Shown here: positions 27,014 through 35,707 of the stretch, in pieces | Layout: each line of letters opens with the position of its first letter | How positions within the stretch are numbered: the first letter of the stretch is position 1 | The notes under the pieces: generated by a model | Told to the model about the DNA's origin: nothing | Database searches by the model: none | Seen by the model: only the letters and a program-made list of their open reading frames with translations | Made by a program: the position numbers and the translations under genes | Assembly (NCBI RefSeq): GCF_037055275.1 | Contig: NZ_CP146343.1 | Span: 3,816,501-3,880,500 of the forward strand | Source of the DNA: Pseudomonas sp. ML2-2023-3 | GTDB taxonomy: Bacteria > Pseudomonadota > Gammaproteobacteria > Pseudomonadales > Pseudomonadaceae | Length of the DNA: 64,000 nt | Direction: 5' to 3'

Positions 27014-28035
27014 TGCTCAATCTTTCCCCCTTGGGCCGTCGGCGTCTTGCCCGTTTCAAGGCCAACCGCCGTGGCTGGTGGTCGCTGTGGATTTTTATCG
27101 CGCTGTTCGTCCTGTGCCTGTGCGGCGAGCTGATCGCCAATGACAAACCGCTGGCCATTCACTTCAAGGACCGCTGGTACTTCCCGGTGGTGTCCAGCTA
27201 CGTTGAAACCGAGTTTGGCGGCGAGCTGCCCTTCGAGCCCGACTACAGAAGCGATTACGTGCGCAAGCTGATTACCGATCAGGATGGCTGGATGCTCTTC
27301 GCGCCGATCCCGTTCAGCTTCGACACGGTCAATTACGACCTTCAGGAACCCGCCCCGAGCCCGCCCAGCAGTCAAAACTGGCTGGGCACCGACGATCAGG
27401 CACGGGATGTACTGGCGCGGGTGATTTTCGGTGCCCGGATTTCGATTCTGTTCGCCTTGATCCTGACTGCCATCAGCGTAGTGGTGGGCATCAGCGCCGG
27501 TGCCCTGCAAGGGTATTACGGCGGGCTGGTGGACTTGCTCGGCCAGCGCCTGCAAGAGGTGTGGTCAGGGCTGCCGGTGCTGTACCTGCTGATCATCCTG
27601 TCAGGTTTTGTGGCGCCCAGCTTCTGGTGGTTACTGGGGATCATGGCGCTGTTCAGCTGGCTGGCACTGGTGGACGTGGTGCGCGCCGAGTTCATGCGCG
27701 GGCGCAACCTAGAATACGTCAAGGCTGCGCGGGCACTGGGCCTCAGCGATATGGAACTGATGCGACGGCACATCCTGCCCAACGCCATGACCTCCACCCT
27801 CACCTACCTGCCCTTTATAGTGACCGGCGCGATTGCCACCCTCACCGCCCTGGATTTTCTGGGGTTTGGCATGCCGCCGGGCACCGCGTCCCTGGGTGAA
27901 CTGATCGGCCAGGCCAAGCGCAACCTGCAAGCTCCTTGGCTGGGCCTGACTGCGTTCTGTGCCCTGGCGCTGATTCTGTCGCTGTTGGTGTTCATCGGCG
28001 AAGCCTACCGTGATGCTTTTGATCCACGGGCGTGA
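27013..28035 (+). CDS. yejE: ABC transporter permease, YejE-like
   Basis: A 340-residue permease of the DppC/OppC class. ATG at 27013 overlaps the yejB stop, with GGGGAGG a few bases upstream, and is chosen over the earlier in-frame start at 26962. It has an N-terminal OppC_N helix (RRGWWSLWIFIALFVLCLCG), a periplasmic region with NWLGTDDQARDVLARVIFG, then a helix bundle and EAA loop (ARALGLSDMELMRRHILPNA). All parts look intact. After its stop there are only repeats and then an unrelated operon, so no yejF gene follows. Confidence 0.9.
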   Translation: MLNLSPLGRRRLARFKANRRGWWSLWIFIALFVLCLCGELIANDKPLAIHFKDRWYFPVVSSYVETEFGGELPFEPDYRSDYVRKLITDQDGWMLFAPIPFSFDTVNYDLQEPAPSPPSSQNWLGTDDQARDVLARVIFGARISILFALILTAISVVVGISAGALQGYYGGLVDLLGQRLQEVWSGLPVLYLLIILSGFVAPSFWWLLGIMALFSWLALVDVVRAEFMRGRNLEYVKAARALGLSDMELMRRHILPNAMTSTLTYLPFIVTGAIATLTALDFLGFGMPPGTASLGELIGQAKRNLQAPWLGLTAFCALALILSLLVFIGEAYRDAFDPRA

Positions 28036-28357
28036 ACCTGGGCGCAGCCTCGCACACCGTTGCGTAGTAGTTGACGAGTAGAACGAGGCTACGTTTGAGA
28101 GAGTGCGCCACTGCGACGCAGCGGCGCAGCGGTCGTAAAACCGGTACGCATGGCATATCTGATAAACCGTGGAAGCAGACGAGAACATATCCATTCGATG
28201 TGTCACGACTTTCTACGGGTTCCGCCCTTACGGCGGGTCACTTTTTCCAAACGCCGAAAAAGTAACCATGGGCCTGTCCCGTGACAACGGACGCCTCGCC
28301 AAGGCTCGGCGGTGCCCTCGCGAGCAAGCCCGCTCCCACAGCGATCATCGCAACGTC
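28036..28357. repeat. repeat cluster after the yej genes
   Basis: No gene and no remnant of a yejF ATPase gene was seen. The stretch holds a gtagttgacgagtagaacga half-palindrome related to 19296-19442, a gcagcggtcgtaaaaccggt element, the 82-bp repeat copy B (28186-28267) and a REP half (cgcgagcaagcccgctccca, about 28319-28338). Confidence 0.7.
28186..28267 (+). repeat. 82-bp dispersed repeat, copy B
   Basis: The same length and nearly the same sequence as 6005-6086, including cttacggcgggtcacttttt and cgccgaaaaagtaacc. This is an unoccupied relative of the site that holds the group II intron. Confidence 0.75.
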
Positions 28358-28376
28358 ATATTCCTTAAAGGAATAT
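28358..28376. promoter_or_regulatory. perfect 19-bp palindrome upstream of the amino-acid binding-protein gene
   Basis: ATATTCCTT-A-AAGGAATAT is fully symmetric and lies 85 bases before the gene start in AT-rich promoter DNA. It is a candidate operator; the ATTCC/GGAAT half-sites recall sites of sulfur or nitrogen regulators, but no specific protein can be named. Confidence 0.45.
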
Positions 28377-28460
28377 TTAAATCGTTTTATATTCTTTTTT
28401 AAAAGCTAAATTTCCTGCAAGACTCTCGTCATAACTCTTCCAACTCATGATGAGAACGAA

Positions 28461-29267
28461 ATGAAAAAAATCACTGCCCTCACCGCTTTGACCCTGGCTG
28501 TCTTGTCTGGCCTGGCCCACGCCGATCGTCTGGACGACATCAAAAAGTCCGGTGTGCTGCGCGTGGCGTCTTTTGACAGCAATCCGCCGTTTGGCTTTGT
28601 TGATGCCAAGAGCAAGCAAATTGAAGGCCTGGACGTGGACTACGCCAAGGCCATTGCCGATAAGCTGGGCGTGAAATTGCAGTTGCAACCGACCAACCCG
28701 GCCAACCGTGTGCCGTTGCTGGTCGCGAACAAGGTGGATCTGGTGCTGGCCAACTTCACCATCACCCCTGAGCGCGCCGAGCAAGTGAACTTCAGCATTC
28801 CGTACTTCGCATCGGGTCAGCAATTTATCGTCAAGAAAGGCACGCTTAAATCCCCGGAGGAACTGAACAAGTGGCGTGTCGGGGTGGACAAGGGCACTGT
28901 CAATGAAGGTGTGCTGCGCGAGAAATTCCCCGGTGCCAAAGTGGTTGCCTACGATGACACCCCTTTCGCCTTCACCGCCTTGCGCAACGGCAACGTCCAG
29001 GCCATCACCCAGGACGGCCCGAAGCTGATCGGCCTGCTGGCCAATGTGCCGGACAAGGACAAATACGAAGTGCCGCCGTTCACCATTTCCAATGACCTGA
29101 TCGGTGTGGGTATTCCAAAAGGAGAAGCGCGCCTGACCGAAGTGGTCAACCAGACCCTCACCGACCTGGAAGCCCAGGGCAAGGCACAAGGCATTTATGA
29201 CGCCTGGTTCGGTCCGACCACCAAGACCCCGCTGACTCGCCTGTACAAAATCGGCGACAAGAGCTGA
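28461..29267 (+). CDS. polar amino-acid ABC transporter substrate-binding protein
   Basis: A 268-residue family 3 binding protein. The signal peptide is MKKITALTALTLAVLSGLAHA, cut before DRLDDIKKSG. The mature protein shows GVLRVASFDSNPPFGFVD, LVLANFTITPERAEQVNFS and the typical DKGTVNEGVLREKFPGAKVV hinge region (given in parts), as in glutamate, aspartate or cystine binders. It is followed by two hairpins (29286-29324 and 29349-29371) and then two permease genes in the same direction. The hairpins would make the binding protein more abundant than the permeases. Ligand not determinable. Confidence 0.9.
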   Translation: MKKITALTALTLAVLSGLAHADRLDDIKKSGVLRVASFDSNPPFGFVDAKSKQIEGLDVDYAKAIADKLGVKLQLQPTNPANRVPLLVANKVDLVLANFTITPERAEQVNFSIPYFASGQQFIVKKGTLKSPEELNKWRVGVDKGTVNEGVLREKFPGAKVVAYDDTPFAFTALRNGNVQAITQDGPKLIGLLANVPDKDKYEVPPFTISNDLIGVGIPKGEARLTEVVNQTLTDLEAQGKAQGIYDAWFGPTTKTPLTRLYKIGDKS

Positions 29268-29285
29268 GCCACTGCCTGTGTGAGG

Positions 29286-29324
29286 GCGAGCCTGCTCGCG
29301 AAGGCTTTTCGCGAGCAGGCTCGC
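29286..29324. repeat. REP hairpin between binding-protein and permease genes
   Basis: The arms gcgagcctgctcgcgaa and ttcgcgagcaggctcgc (17 bases each) are perfectly complementary around a 5-base loop. REP elements in this position are known to stabilise upstream mRNA or attenuate downstream expression. Confidence 0.75.
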
Positions 29325-29348
29325 TCCCACGGCTCCTGCCTCCTTCAG

Positions 29349-29377
29349 CCCGTCCCGGATAACCGGACGGGTTTGTT
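29349..29377 (+). terminator. possible intrinsic terminator or attenuator
   Basis: CCCGTCC - cggataacc - GGACGGG followed by TTTGTTCGTTT, 82 bases past the binding-protein stop and 16 bases before the permease start. The T tract is broken, so partial termination is more likely than complete. Confidence 0.55.
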
Positions 29378-29386
29378 CGTTTATAG

Positions 29387-30130
29387 ATGGACGCTGTTTT
29401 TATGTTTGGTGAACTGCTTGCCCCGCACTACCTGCACTGGCTGCTCGACGGTTTTATCCTCACCCTGATCCTCTCGCTTCTGACCTGCCTGGTAGCCACC
29501 GGGCTGGGTTTTTTGCTGTGCCTGGCGCGCATTTCACCTTCGCGCGTGTGGTCGTGGCCAGCACGGGCTTATCTCGCCCTGTTTCGCAATACGCCGCTGC
29601 TGGTGCAATTGTTTTTCTGGTACTTCGCAGTGACGGCGATGCTGCCCGAAGGGCTGGTGATGTGGCTCAACCAGCCGCGCAGCCTGTCAGTGGGCCTGTT
29701 TGAAATTGAATGGCCGTCCTTTGAGTTCATTGCCGGGTTCTGGGGCCTGATGTTGTATACCGCTGCCTTTATTTGTGAAGAGTTTCGCGCGGGCATCAGC
29801 TCGGTGCGTATTGAACAACGGGCGGCCGGTCTGGCGCTGGGCTTCAAGCCTGCACAGGTGTGGTGCTATATCGTCTTTCCACAGGCACTGCGCACGGCTT
29901 TGGGGCCGTTGCTGGGGCAATACATGAATGCCCTGAAAAATTCGTCGCTGACCATGGCCATTGGCCTGGCCGAATTGTCTTACGCTTCGCGCCAGGTCGA
30001 GACTGAAACCTTCAAGACGTTTCAGGCCTTTGGCTTTGCCACCTTGCTGTATGTGGCCAGCATTGCGCTGATCGAAGTGATCGGCCAACTGATTGCACGC
30101 AGCAAGTGGTATCGCCAGGGAGTGGTGTAA
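29387..30130 (+). CDS. amino-acid ABC transporter permease (GltJ-like)
   Basis: A 247-residue HisMQ-family permease with a first helix HWLLDGFILTLILSLLTCLVA and the EAA loop RAAGLALGFKPAQVWCYIVFPQALRTALGP (in parts), longer than its partner as is usual for GltJ. The ATG at 29387 or the ATG at 29402 could be the true start; neither has a strong ribosome site. It lies 3 bases before the second permease gene. Confidence 0.87.
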   Translation: MDAVFMFGELLAPHYLHWLLDGFILTLILSLLTCLVATGLGFLLCLARISPSRVWSWPARAYLALFRNTPLLVQLFFWYFAVTAMLPEGLVMWLNQPRSLSVGLFEIEWPSFEFIAGFWGLMLYTAAFICEEFRAGISSVRIEQRAAGLALGFKPAQVWCYIVFPQALRTALGPLLGQYMNALKNSSLTMAIGLAELSYASRQVETETFKTFQAFGFATLLYVASIALIEVIGQLIARSKWYRQGVV

Positions 30131-30133
30131 GAC

Positions 30134-30808
30134 ATGGACTTTTCGGTGATTAGCGACAATTTTTCGTACTTTATGCTCGGCGCCTGGCCCAACGGACCTC
30201 TGGGCGGAGCGGCACTGACGCTGGTGCTGAGTCTGCTGTCGGGGATCATCTCGGCACTGCTGGGGCTGGTGCTGGGTATTGCGCTGGTGATGATTCGCGG
30301 CAAAGTGCGCTGGCTGTTGCTTGCCGTACTGGGCTTTTTACGGGCGATCCCGGTGGTGATGCTGATTTTCTGGAGTTACTTCCTGCTGCCCATTGTGTTC
30401 AAGGTCGATGTTCCCGCACTGGCCACCGTGGTGTGCGCGTTGTCGTTGATTGGTGGCGCGTACCTGGCGCACTCGGTGTATGCCGGGATCAGCAGCTTGC
30501 CGGCCGGGCAATGGGCTGCAGGCAAGGCGCTGGGCCTGGGCACCTGGCAAGTGCTGCGCCTGATCATCCTGCCTCAGGCCTTGCCCATGATGTTGCCCTC
30601 CTTTCTCAATCAATGGATTTCACTGATCAAGGACACCTCGTTGGCGTATGTGATCGGGGTTGGCGAGCTCTCGTTCGTCGCCACCCAGGTCAGCAATCGG
30701 GTGATGGTGCACCCGACTGAAATATTCCTGTTCGTCGCCTTTGTGTATTTCGTGTTTTGCAGCAGTCTGGATGTAATTGCCAATCGCTGGGTTCGAAAAC
30801 CTGCATAA
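30134..30808 (+). CDS. amino-acid ABC transporter permease (GltK-like)
   Basis: A 224-residue HisMQ-family permease with about five helices, RAIPVVMLIFWSYFLLP and the EAA loop (AGKALGLGTWQVLRLIILPQ). It is the second half of a heterodimeric channel with the preceding gene. The operon ends here: a hairpin (30814-30847) follows and then convergent genes. No ATP-binding gene is encoded, so the importer must borrow an ATPase or be non-functional. Confidence 0.88.
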   Translation: MDFSVISDNFSYFMLGAWPNGPLGGAALTLVLSLLSGIISALLGLVLGIALVMIRGKVRWLLLAVLGFLRAIPVVMLIFWSYFLLPIVFKVDVPALATVVCALSLIGGAYLAHSVYAGISSLPAGQWAAGKALGLGTWQVLRLIILPQALPMMLPSFLNQWISLIKDTSLAYVIGVGELSFVATQVSNRVMVHPTEIFLFVAFVYFVFCSSLDVIANRWVRKPA

Positions 30809-30813
30809 AGCTT

Positions 30814-30847
30814 GTAGCAGCTGCCGAAGGAACAAGGCAGCTGCTAC
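30814..30847. terminator. hairpin at the convergent end of the amino-acid ABC operon
   Basis: Perfect 12-base arms GTAGCAGCTGCC and GGCAGCTGCTAC surround a 10-base loop, just after the permease stop and before the convergent DUF3325 gene stop. There is no T run, so it may act with Rho or as an mRNA end stabiliser. Confidence 0.55.
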
Positions 30848-30851
30848 GGGT

Positions 30852-31187
30852 TCACGTCAGGGTTTCGATCACCGCCCAAACCGGCACAAATCCCATCGGC
30901 AACCACACGGCCAGGCGAGGCCTGTACGGCAACAGCATCAGCAGCCCAAAACCGCTCAACGAAAGCATGCCGAGCCAGCCCACCGGCCCCATCGCCCAGC
31001 CCCAGGCCAGCCCGCAAAAATAGAAGCTCAGCCCCAGGCTCGCCCAGCCTGAAACCCGCAGCAAGCGGCTCAGACGAGGCGATGGGGGTTTGCCCCACAC
31101 CTGTTTGTAATGGCGGTCCAGCCCCTGACACAGGGCAAGCATGCCGAGGTAGGCGAACGCCAGCGCAGCAAAAAAATGAGCCAGCAT
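30852..31187 (-). CDS. DUF3325 small membrane protein
   Basis: A 111-residue protein with three or four hydrophobic helices, matching the DUF3325 family that accompanies PepSY-TM genes next to TonB-dependent receptors. It starts 1 base after the stop of the PepSY-TM gene and is the last gene of the set pfeA-like / DUF3649 / PepSY-TM / DUF3325. Function unknown; membership of a siderophore-iron reductase module is inferred from context. Confidence 0.8.
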   Translation of the reverse strand: MLAHFFAALAFAYLGMLALCQGLDRHYKQVWGKPPSPRLSRLLRVSGWASLGLSFYFCGLAWGWAMGPVGWLGMLSLSGFGLLMLLPYRPRLAVWLPMGFVPVWAVIETLT

Positions 31188-31188
31188 C

Positions 31189-32727
31189 TCAATTCACCTC
31201 AGCCATGACAGCGGTCTTTTTGCGCGGCACTCGCTCAACCGCCGGTTGCGATACCTTCCAGCACGCCCACAACAACAAGGCACCCAGTGCCATCGCAGTC
31301 AGTTCCACGCCCATGCTGGTAGGCAGCGCCCAAGGCCGACTGACCGTGAGCATGCTCAGCAGTGGCAAGGCCAGGCACATCAACCCCGCTAACCCAAGCT
31401 GCTCGCGCCAGGCCTGCATGCGTGGCCGGATCAACGCATGAACCAGACTCAGGGCCCACACACCGAAGAACACGTTCAGTTCAGCGTCGGCACGTTCTGC
31501 CAGCCCTGAGGGCAACAAGCGATTGCCCCACAGCAAGCTGATGCAGGCCAGGCTCAGACCAGCCATGGCGGTGATATTAAGCGCTTCAACCACACGGTAG
31601 AGGACCTGCGCGACGCGGCTTTCGCTGGCGTATTTACGTCGCCGCTTGACGGTGAACAACACCAGGCCACTGGCGATCATGGCGCTGCTGATCAGACCGC
31701 AAACGAAGTACAGCCAGCGCATCGGATACCCCCCGAACTGGGCAAAGTGCAGCCCTGAAATCACCCGATGGGTCAGCACTGTAGGACGCATTTCTGTCGG
31801 CCCGGAAATCTGCTCACCCGTGACCCCGTCGAAGCGCATGCCTTGCCCTTTGGTCAGGGCGATGCGGTTACCCAGAATCGGTCGAACCTGAATTTCGGCA
31901 TTGCTCTGCCCGGGGTTGCTGATGTTTACCCCGCTCAACGGCCCCATCACCTCACGGGCCTTGGTCAGCAACGGCCCAAGTGCCACCAGCGGCGCCGGTT
32001 CGACCGTCGCCGGGCGCTTGACCTCAAGCGCGGGTGGCGCCGCGTCCTGGGCTTTGAAAAAGGCCTCGCGGTTGCCATCGAACAACGCATCCATCGCCGC
32101 TGGCATGTAGATCACCAGAAATATAGCCAGCCCGCTGTAGGTGATCATCAAGTGAAACGGCAACAACAGCACGGCACTGGCGTTGTGAGCGTCCAACCAT
32201 GAACGCTGACCCTTGGCAGGACGAAAGGTAAAGAATTCCTTGAAGAATTTTTTGTGAATCACGATCCCGCTGACCAGCGCTGCAAGCATGCCCATGGCCA
32301 GTGCGCCAACCAGATAGATCCCGATCATGCGCGGCATATGCAGGGTGAAGTGAAACAGGAAGAAAAACCGTCCACCCACCGACTCGCGCACCGGTATCAC
32401 CTCGCCGGTATCGGGGTCGAGTGTCACCGACACCCCGTCACGGCGCCCGCCGGTCGAAGCCTGCAGCTGCGGCGAACGTTCATAAGGCAGGCGGATACCC
32501 CACTGCTTGGCGTCGGCCTTGTGTGCTTGCAAGTAATCCAGCGCACGTTGCGCGGCTTGCTCATCCGTCAAGTGGTGCGCAGGCAGTTCGGGTGTCATCC
32601 AGTTGTCGATCTCTTGATCGAACACCGCCAGGCTGCCGGTCAAAAAGATCACGAACAACAACCAGCCGACGATCAGGCCGCCCCATGTATGCAGCCAGGC
32701 CATGGATTGGGTCAGGGTCTGTTTCAT
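31189..32727 (-). CDS. PepSY-associated TM-helix protein (iron-uptake flavoreductase-like)
   Basis: A 512-residue inner-membrane protein. ATG at 32727, overlapping the DUF3649 stop by 4 bases, is preferred, since the longer frame reads through that gene. It has a first helix MAWLHTWGGLIVGWLLFVIF, a PepSY-like periplasmic part, a histidine-bearing helix (FFFLFHFTLHMPRMIGIYLV) and HNASAVLLLPFHLMITYSGL, with several histidines inside helices that could bind heme. Proteins of this family (FoxB/FpvG/PiuB type) are linked to reductive release of iron from siderophores. The position beside a ferric-enterobactin-type receptor fits. Confidence 0.87.
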   Translation of the reverse strand: MKQTLTQSMAWLHTWGGLIVGWLLFVIFLTGSLAVFDQEIDNWMTPELPAHHLTDEQAAQRALDYLQAHKADAKQWGIRLPYERSPQLQASTGGRRDGVSVTLDPDTGEVIPVRESVGGRFFFLFHFTLHMPRMIGIYLVGALAMGMLAALVSGIVIHKKFFKEFFTFRPAKGQRSWLDAHNASAVLLLPFHLMITYSGLAIFLVIYMPAAMDALFDGNREAFFKAQDAAPPALEVKRPATVEPAPLVALGPLLTKAREVMGPLSGVNISNPGQSNAEIQVRPILGNRIALTKGQGMRFDGVTGEQISGPTEMRPTVLTHRVISGLHFAQFGGYPMRWLYFVCGLISSAMIASGLVLFTVKRRRKYASESRVAQVLYRVVEALNITAMAGLSLACISLLWGNRLLPSGLAERADAELNVFFGVWALSLVHALIRPRMQAWREQLGLAGLMCLALPLLSMLTVSRPWALPTSMGVELTAMALGALLLWACWKVSQPAVERVPRKKTAVMAEVN

Positions 32728-33014
32728 CCCAGTTGCTCCAGCAGTTGTGGCCAAAAGCCGATGGCGGCCAAAGGGACGGCGAGTACCGCGCCCATCCAGG
32801 CCGACCACTGATGACGGGCGGCAAACGCCCACAGGATGGCGAAGGTGTAGATCACAAACGACAGCAAACTGGCGACGATCATCGAGTCCACATTGTCCAG
32901 CGGCAGCAGCCGCGCCAATGCAGCGGTAAAGGCATAGGTAAAGACATAACCGCCGACCAGTGCAGCCAGGGTGCGGGACACAATCGGCGCCCAGGCCGAC
33001 GTAGCGAGTTTCAT
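32724..33014 (-). CDS. DUF3649 small membrane protein
   Basis: A 96-residue protein with three hydrophobic segments (SRTLAALVGGYVFTYAF; MIVASLLSFVIYTFAILWAF; a C-terminal AVLAVPLAAIGFW). It matches the DUF3649 family, found almost always with PepSY-TM and DUF3325 genes near TonB receptors. Its stop overlaps the following ATG by 4 bases. First gene of the three-gene module, 130 bases downstream of the receptor gene. Confidence 0.82.
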   Translation of the reverse strand: MKLATSAWAPIVSRTLAALVGGYVFTYAFTAALARLLPLDNVDSMIVASLLSFVIYTFAILWAFAARHQWSAWMGAVLAVPLAAIGFWPQLLEQLG

Positions 33015-33144
33015 GTTTTCAATTCCTCATCGAGCTCTGCGTTTTGCCTGCACCAGATGCGACAACGGCGCGGCACCCGTTATTCACGGATGTCGCGCCT
33101 GGATGTGCCTGCACCGGTAACAGCGATCAGGCCCGGGTTATTTA

Positions 33145-35403
33145 TCAGAAGGAGCTGGTCACCGACGCAAAGTAGGCACGGCCTGCTTCGTTATAGGTTT
33201 GCGCTCCCGCTTCGTCAGAGTTGCCCTTGCGGTACAACTGCTTGTCGAACAGGTTGTTGATGCCGACCCGCACGCTGAAGTTCTTATTGAACTCATAACC
33301 ACTGCTCAGGCCCACGAGACCGTAAGGGTCAACCGGCTGTTGTACCGATTTGTCGAGTTCTTCGTTGGCTCGGTTATTACGCTTGGGCGCTTCCTGCTTG
33401 CCGTAATAAGTACCGCTGACCTGGAATGACAGTTTTTCTGTGGCGTACCAGTCCAGCATGGTGTTGAGGGTGTACTTGGGAATGATGCTCAGCGGATCAC
33501 CGGTTTCCTTGTCCTTGCTTTCGATCATGTAGGTCAGGTTGGTGTTCCAGTCAAGATCGTCGCGCAAGCTGACGAACAGATTACCCTCAATCCCTTGCAC
33601 GATGGCTTTGCCGCTGTTTTCCCATTGCAGCACGCGACGGCCGTTTGGCAGGCGGAATGCCGATTCGTTGCTGGCATTAATCTTGTTTTGGTAGTCGTTG
33701 CGGAAATACGTACCGCTGGTGCGCCATGTGCCTTTGTCGTACGCCAGGCCGATCTCTTTGTTGACGCTGATTTCAGGCTTGAGGTCCGGGTTACCCACCA
33801 GGTAGCAACCACCCAGATTCACTTCTACTGAACTGCAACCGTTACCACGGCTGTACAGCAGGTAGTTGGGGTTGGACTGGTACAGGTTCGGGGTTTTGTA
33901 GGCCCGGGCAATACCGCCCTTGATGCTCAGCTCATCGGTGATCTGGTGCGAAGCGTTGAGGCTCGGGCTCCAGTTGGCACCAAACTCGCTGTGGTGATCG
34001 AAACGTACGCCGGGGGTCACGATGGTCTTGGCGCCGACTTCGATATTGTCTTCAACATAGAACGCATAGCTGTTGGCCGTGGTTTTGGTTTGCGTACGGT
34101 CCGTGCCCGGCAGCCCTGGAGTGCCGTCAGTGCCTGGGTCCCAGCTTTGCGGCCGCAACGAACCCGGGTCATTGAGCGATTCGTACAGGTACTCGCCGCC
34201 CAGCGTCAGCACTTGTGCGGTGCCCAGGGTCAACGGCAGGTTTACTTCGCCGGTGGCGCGGGTGTTGCGCAACCGCGATTCAAATCTGCCCGCGCTTTCA
34301 GACGGCGCACCTTCACCATAACCGGCCAGGCCTTCGTTGAGGCGAGCGTTACGGGTCAGGTCGTGGGTCAGCGAGGCCATGGTGGAGCCCCAGTCGAACG
34401 AGCCATTATGGGTCGCCGAAAAGCTGCTGCGCTGCAGTACGCTGGTTTCTTTACCGGTCAGGCTGTTAACGAAATCACCACCGCTGTTGAGCATGGTGTC
34501 ACCGGCAAAAATATTGCCCTGACGGCTGTAACTGGCTTCCAGGTCAAGTGACTGCTCCGGGGTGAACTGCCAGCTGAGCAAGCCGTTGACGTCTTTGTTG
34601 CGCACGCCTTCACGACCAGCCACTACGCTGTCAGGAGACGCCTGAGCGGCGGTGTTGATGCCCGGATCATCGGCATCGGTCTTGTTCAGGCCGCCATATA
34701 CACGAAACACCAGATCGTCCGTGATCGGCCCGCTGAGGTTGAAGTTGGTGCGTTTACTGACGCCTTCAGAATCGTCTTCAGGGGACATGTAGTACGCAGT
34801 GACCGAGCCGCTGAGTTTGTCCGAAGGGCGCTTGGTGATGATATTGACCACCCCGCCCATTGCGCCGGAACCGTAACGAGCAGCTGCCGGGCCACGCAGG
34901 ATCTCGATGCGCTCGACTTCTTCGGCCGGCACCCAGTTGGTTTCGCCACGGGTATCACGGTCGCCGCTCCAGCCATAGCGCTGGGCGTTGCGTGAAGAGG
35001 ATGGTTTGCCGTCAATCAGGATCAGGGTGTTTTCCGGGCCCATGCCACGCAGGTCGATCTGGCGATTGTTGCCGCGAGCGCCGCTGGAGCTGTTGCCCGT
35101 CAGGTTGACCCCCGGCTCCCGACGAATGATGTCGGAGAGGTCGTTGGCTGGCGGCCGTTTTTTAATATCTTCGGCGGTGATGATCGACACACCCGGTGCC
35201 TGCTTCAGTTCCTGGGCTGCGGTGCCCAGTACGCGGGTTTCTTCAAGTTGCAGCGCCTGTCGGGTGCCATCCACCGGCAAATCGGCGGCCTCTACCGGTA
35301 CTTCGTCACGCTCACGCTCAAGTGCATCGGCGAGCAGGGTTGGCGAAGCCAGTGCGGCCATGAGAGCCAGTGAAAGATGACTGCGGTTGAATCGAGACGA
35401 CAT
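33145..35403 (-). CDS. pfeA: TonB-dependent catecholate siderophore receptor, FepA/PfeA-like
   Basis: A 752-residue outer-membrane receptor. ATG at 35403 has AAGGGA upstream and gives a signal peptide ending near TLLA-DALERE. The TonB-box region is around ETRVLGTA, the plug domain contains IRREPGVNL, RGMGPENTLILIDGKP and EILRGPAAARYGSGAMGGVVNII (in parts), and the C-terminal strand ends YFASVTSSF. The pattern is that of ferric-enterobactin receptors FepA/PfeA. A Fur box lies upstream. It is followed by the DUF3649/PepSY/DUF3325 module. It takes up xenosiderophores; no enterobactin synthesis genes are in the window. Whether it is PfeA proper or a paralogue cannot be told. Confidence 0.88.
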   Translation of the reverse strand: MSSRFNRSHLSLALMAALASPTLLADALERERDEVPVEAADLPVDGTRQALQLEETRVLGTAAQELKQAPGVSIITAEDIKKRPPANDLSDIIRREPGVNLTGNSSSGARGNNRQIDLRGMGPENTLILIDGKPSSSRNAQRYGWSGDRDTRGETNWVPAEEVERIEILRGPAAARYGSGAMGGVVNIITKRPSDKLSGSVTAYYMSPEDDSEGVSKRTNFNLSGPITDDLVFRVYGGLNKTDADDPGINTAAQASPDSVVAGREGVRNKDVNGLLSWQFTPEQSLDLEASYSRQGNIFAGDTMLNSGGDFVNSLTGKETSVLQRSSFSATHNGSFDWGSTMASLTHDLTRNARLNEGLAGYGEGAPSESAGRFESRLRNTRATGEVNLPLTLGTAQVLTLGGEYLYESLNDPGSLRPQSWDPGTDGTPGLPGTDRTQTKTTANSYAFYVEDNIEVGAKTIVTPGVRFDHHSEFGANWSPSLNASHQITDELSIKGGIARAYKTPNLYQSNPNYLLYSRGNGCSSVEVNLGGCYLVGNPDLKPEISVNKEIGLAYDKGTWRTSGTYFRNDYQNKINASNESAFRLPNGRRVLQWENSGKAIVQGIEGNLFVSLRDDLDWNTNLTYMIESKDKETGDPLSIIPKYTLNTMLDWYATEKLSFQVSGTYYGKQEAPKRNNRANEELDKSVQQPVDPYGLVGLSSGYEFNKNFSVRVGINNLFDKQLYRKGNSDEAGAQTYNEAGRAYFASVTSSF

Positions 35404-35556
35404 GTCCAGTTGATCCCTTAACAATGGAGTGTGCTCAGCAGGCCAAGGGCTGGAAATTGCTGACGCACGACCTTGAAAGGACCTACGTGTTTAGCGTTCC
35501 CCGGCACTGCCAGGGCTGCAATGATAAACATTCTCAGTTGAGAGTAAAGCGCAATT

Positions 35557-35574
35557 GACAATGATCCTCATTGC
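35557..35574. promoter_or_regulatory. Fur box upstream of the pfeA-like gene
   Basis: gacaatgatcctcattgc is a near-symmetrical match to the Fur consensus gataatgataatcattatc, in the gap between the receptor gene and the divergent FKBP gene. Iron-dependent repression of the receptor operon is the likely consequence. Confidence 0.7.
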
Positions 35575-35707
35575 AAGGTTCCCCGATCCCTTTGTTTTAG
35601 AGCCTTTTCCTACATAAAAAGAATCAAAACAATTGCAAAACCGCCTTCAAATTGAGAAAAACCCTGCCCGGAACAATCGTTCATCCTACTTTTTGAGTCC
35701 CCCCACC

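Noticed and set aside
28036..28460. A possible degraded yejF ATPase gene
   Set aside because: I looked for Walker A, signature and Walker B motifs in all frames of the gap and saw none; the sequence is repeats and promoter.
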